Below, piece after piece: positions 5,222-5,660 of a DNA stretch of 5,660 nucleotides. The translations under genes and the position numbers were made by a program. Each line of letters begins with the position of its first letter. Position 1 is the first letter of the stretch. Origin of the DNA: JBNRMR01 sp050309705 (GTDB lineage Bacteria; Bacillota; Clostridia; Christensenellales; UBA1750). The stretch is taken from positions 1 through 5,660 of the forward strand of contig JBNRMR010000137.1 of NCBI GenBank assembly GCA_050309705.1, in the 5' to 3' direction. The notes under the pieces are model-generated. The model saw only the letters and a list, made by a program, of their open reading frames with translations, made no database searches and was not told where the DNA came from.

Positions 5222-5515
5222 ATGGCAGTGGATAAAAAGAATGAAGTGACGAGATCAAAAAAGATTGAAAACACCGCCCCTAAGTTTGAAGCGAAGGAAA
5301 ATCAGGACATTGAAGAATTCAACTATGACAGCCAGAACGTGGCCTCAGCAACAGAAATGACGGGGCTGACTGCCTTCATGCCTTTGGACGAAGACGAGGC
5401 CGATTCCCTTAACGAGATATACCATATAAACCTTCAGCCCAGCGACATAACGGAGTTCATGCAAAGGGAAGTTACGGAAGACGAGGAGAAGGGCGAGGAA
5501 AAGAAGGACAAATAG
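5222..5515 (+). CDS. Small acidic protein of unknown function
   Basis: A 97-residue protein from ATG 5222-5224, chosen because AAAGGAA lies about 6 nt upstream. The frame is open to an ATG at 5186, but that extension has no ribosome binding site. The N-terminus is basic and polar (MAVDKKNEVTRSKKIENT), the middle (residues 30-75) is acidic with the block ASATEMTGLTAFMPLDEDEA, and the C-terminus is a charged tail (TEDEEKGEEKKDK). It has no signal peptide, membrane segment or cysteine, and is probably cytoplasmic and partly disordered. The ASA-x(3)-TGL-x(3)-P then acidic-run layout reminds me of small proteins in other clostridial genomes, but I know no function for them. It is divergent from the aldo/keto reductase and converges on the gene at the right edge. 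Its translation is clearly coding rather than a shadow: the opposite frame has no start signal. Confidence 0.75.
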   Translation: MAVDKKNEVTRSKKIENTAPKFEAKENQDIEEFNYDSQNVASATEMTGLTAFMPLDEDEADSLNEIYHINLQPSDITEFMQREVTEDEEKGEEKKDK

Positions 5516-5534
5516 GCCGCTTCCTCGCGGGCAA

Positions 5535-5660
5535 TTAAAGGACTTTTCCTGAGAAGGCCAGCGGTAAAAGCTCTTCAAGCTTATAGACTTTAAAGCTTTC
5601 CGTTGAGTGGCCAAGAACGACATCAAAGCCTTCATGACCGCAAAACTCCGACAAAACCTG
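5535..5660 (-). CDS. Unidentified protein, C-terminal 41 residues (partial)
   Basis: On the minus strand an open frame enters from the right edge and stops at TAA 5535-5537. It ends in GFDVVLGHSTESFKVYKLEE, then LLPLAFSGKVL. The alternating hydrophobic pattern (FDVVLG, FKVYKL) followed by a leucine-rich helix looks like genuine protein, and the frame fills the rest of the window after the small acidic gene, whose stop is 19 nt away. The fragment is too short for me to assign a family, and its start is outside the window. No strong terminator separates the two convergent genes: the short gap contains only a 4-bp CCGC/GCGG stem, so their transcripts may overlap. Confidence 0.6.
   Translation of the reverse strand, partial: QVLSEFCGHEGFDVVLGHSTESFKVYKLEELLPLAFSGKVL

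Noticed and set aside
5516..5534. Hairpin between the two convergent genes at the right end as a terminator
   Set aside because: Only a 4-bp CCGC/GCGG stem forms, and no T tract follows on either strand.
5345..5635. A 96-codon minus-strand frame across the small acidic gene and the right-edge gene
   Set aside because: It overlaps the better supported plus-strand gene and is out of frame with the minus-strand C-terminal fragment that runs off the edge.

Overview
The window looks like a chromosomal stretch of an anaerobic Firmicute, most likely an uncultured gut or rumen clostridium (Clostridia, Oscillospiraceae/Christensenellales-like). The reasons are moderately GC-rich coding DNA with AT-rich promoters and terminators, strong AGGAGG ribosome binding sites, frequent GTG starts, a DUF4358 protein (a family mainly of Clostridia), a Cys-type sulfatase without a signal peptide, and small membrane-anchored proteins. 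The phylum is an inference from gene content. I see no mobile element, CRISPR array, tRNA or rRNA.

Layout. Bases 1-105 (+) are the C-terminal end of a HAD-IIA (NagD-like) phosphatase. It converges on the minus-strand operon across a hairpin at 148-174 that can terminate transcription from both sides. Reading right to left, the operon starts at a promoter at 3935-3964. It runs through a membrane-anchored protein of unknown function (3364-3906), a DusB-like tRNA-dihydrouridine synthase (2382-3353), a cytoplasmic sulfatase (1012-2349), a membrane-anchored DUF4358 protein (492-1001), and a small exported protein whose signal peptide (412-477) and body (195-419) lie in different frames. Gaps between genes are 10-32 nt, so co-transcription is likely.

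Upstream of the operon promoter, a terminator (3997-4037) closes a monocistronic aldo/keto reductase gene (4062-5042, -). That gene has a strong extended -10 promoter. The -10 box and the whole -10/-35 spacer are covered by a perfect 8-bp dyad, and a second dyad sits just beyond the -35 box, so the gene is probably controlled by a repressor or activator that is not encoded in the window. Divergent to it is a 97-residue acidic protein (5222-5515, +) of unknown function. The right edge holds the last 41 codons of a convergent minus-strand gene that I cannot identify.

The genes do not form one recognisable pathway: tRNA modification, sulfate-ester hydrolysis and three envelope proteins share a transcript, while the aldo/keto reductase is a separate regulated unit. 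I do not see a clearly new defence, secretion or biosynthetic system. The two best leads are the split signal-peptide gene at 195-477, where losing one T from a T7 tract would join both parts into one secreted protein, and the dyad operator over the reductase promoter.
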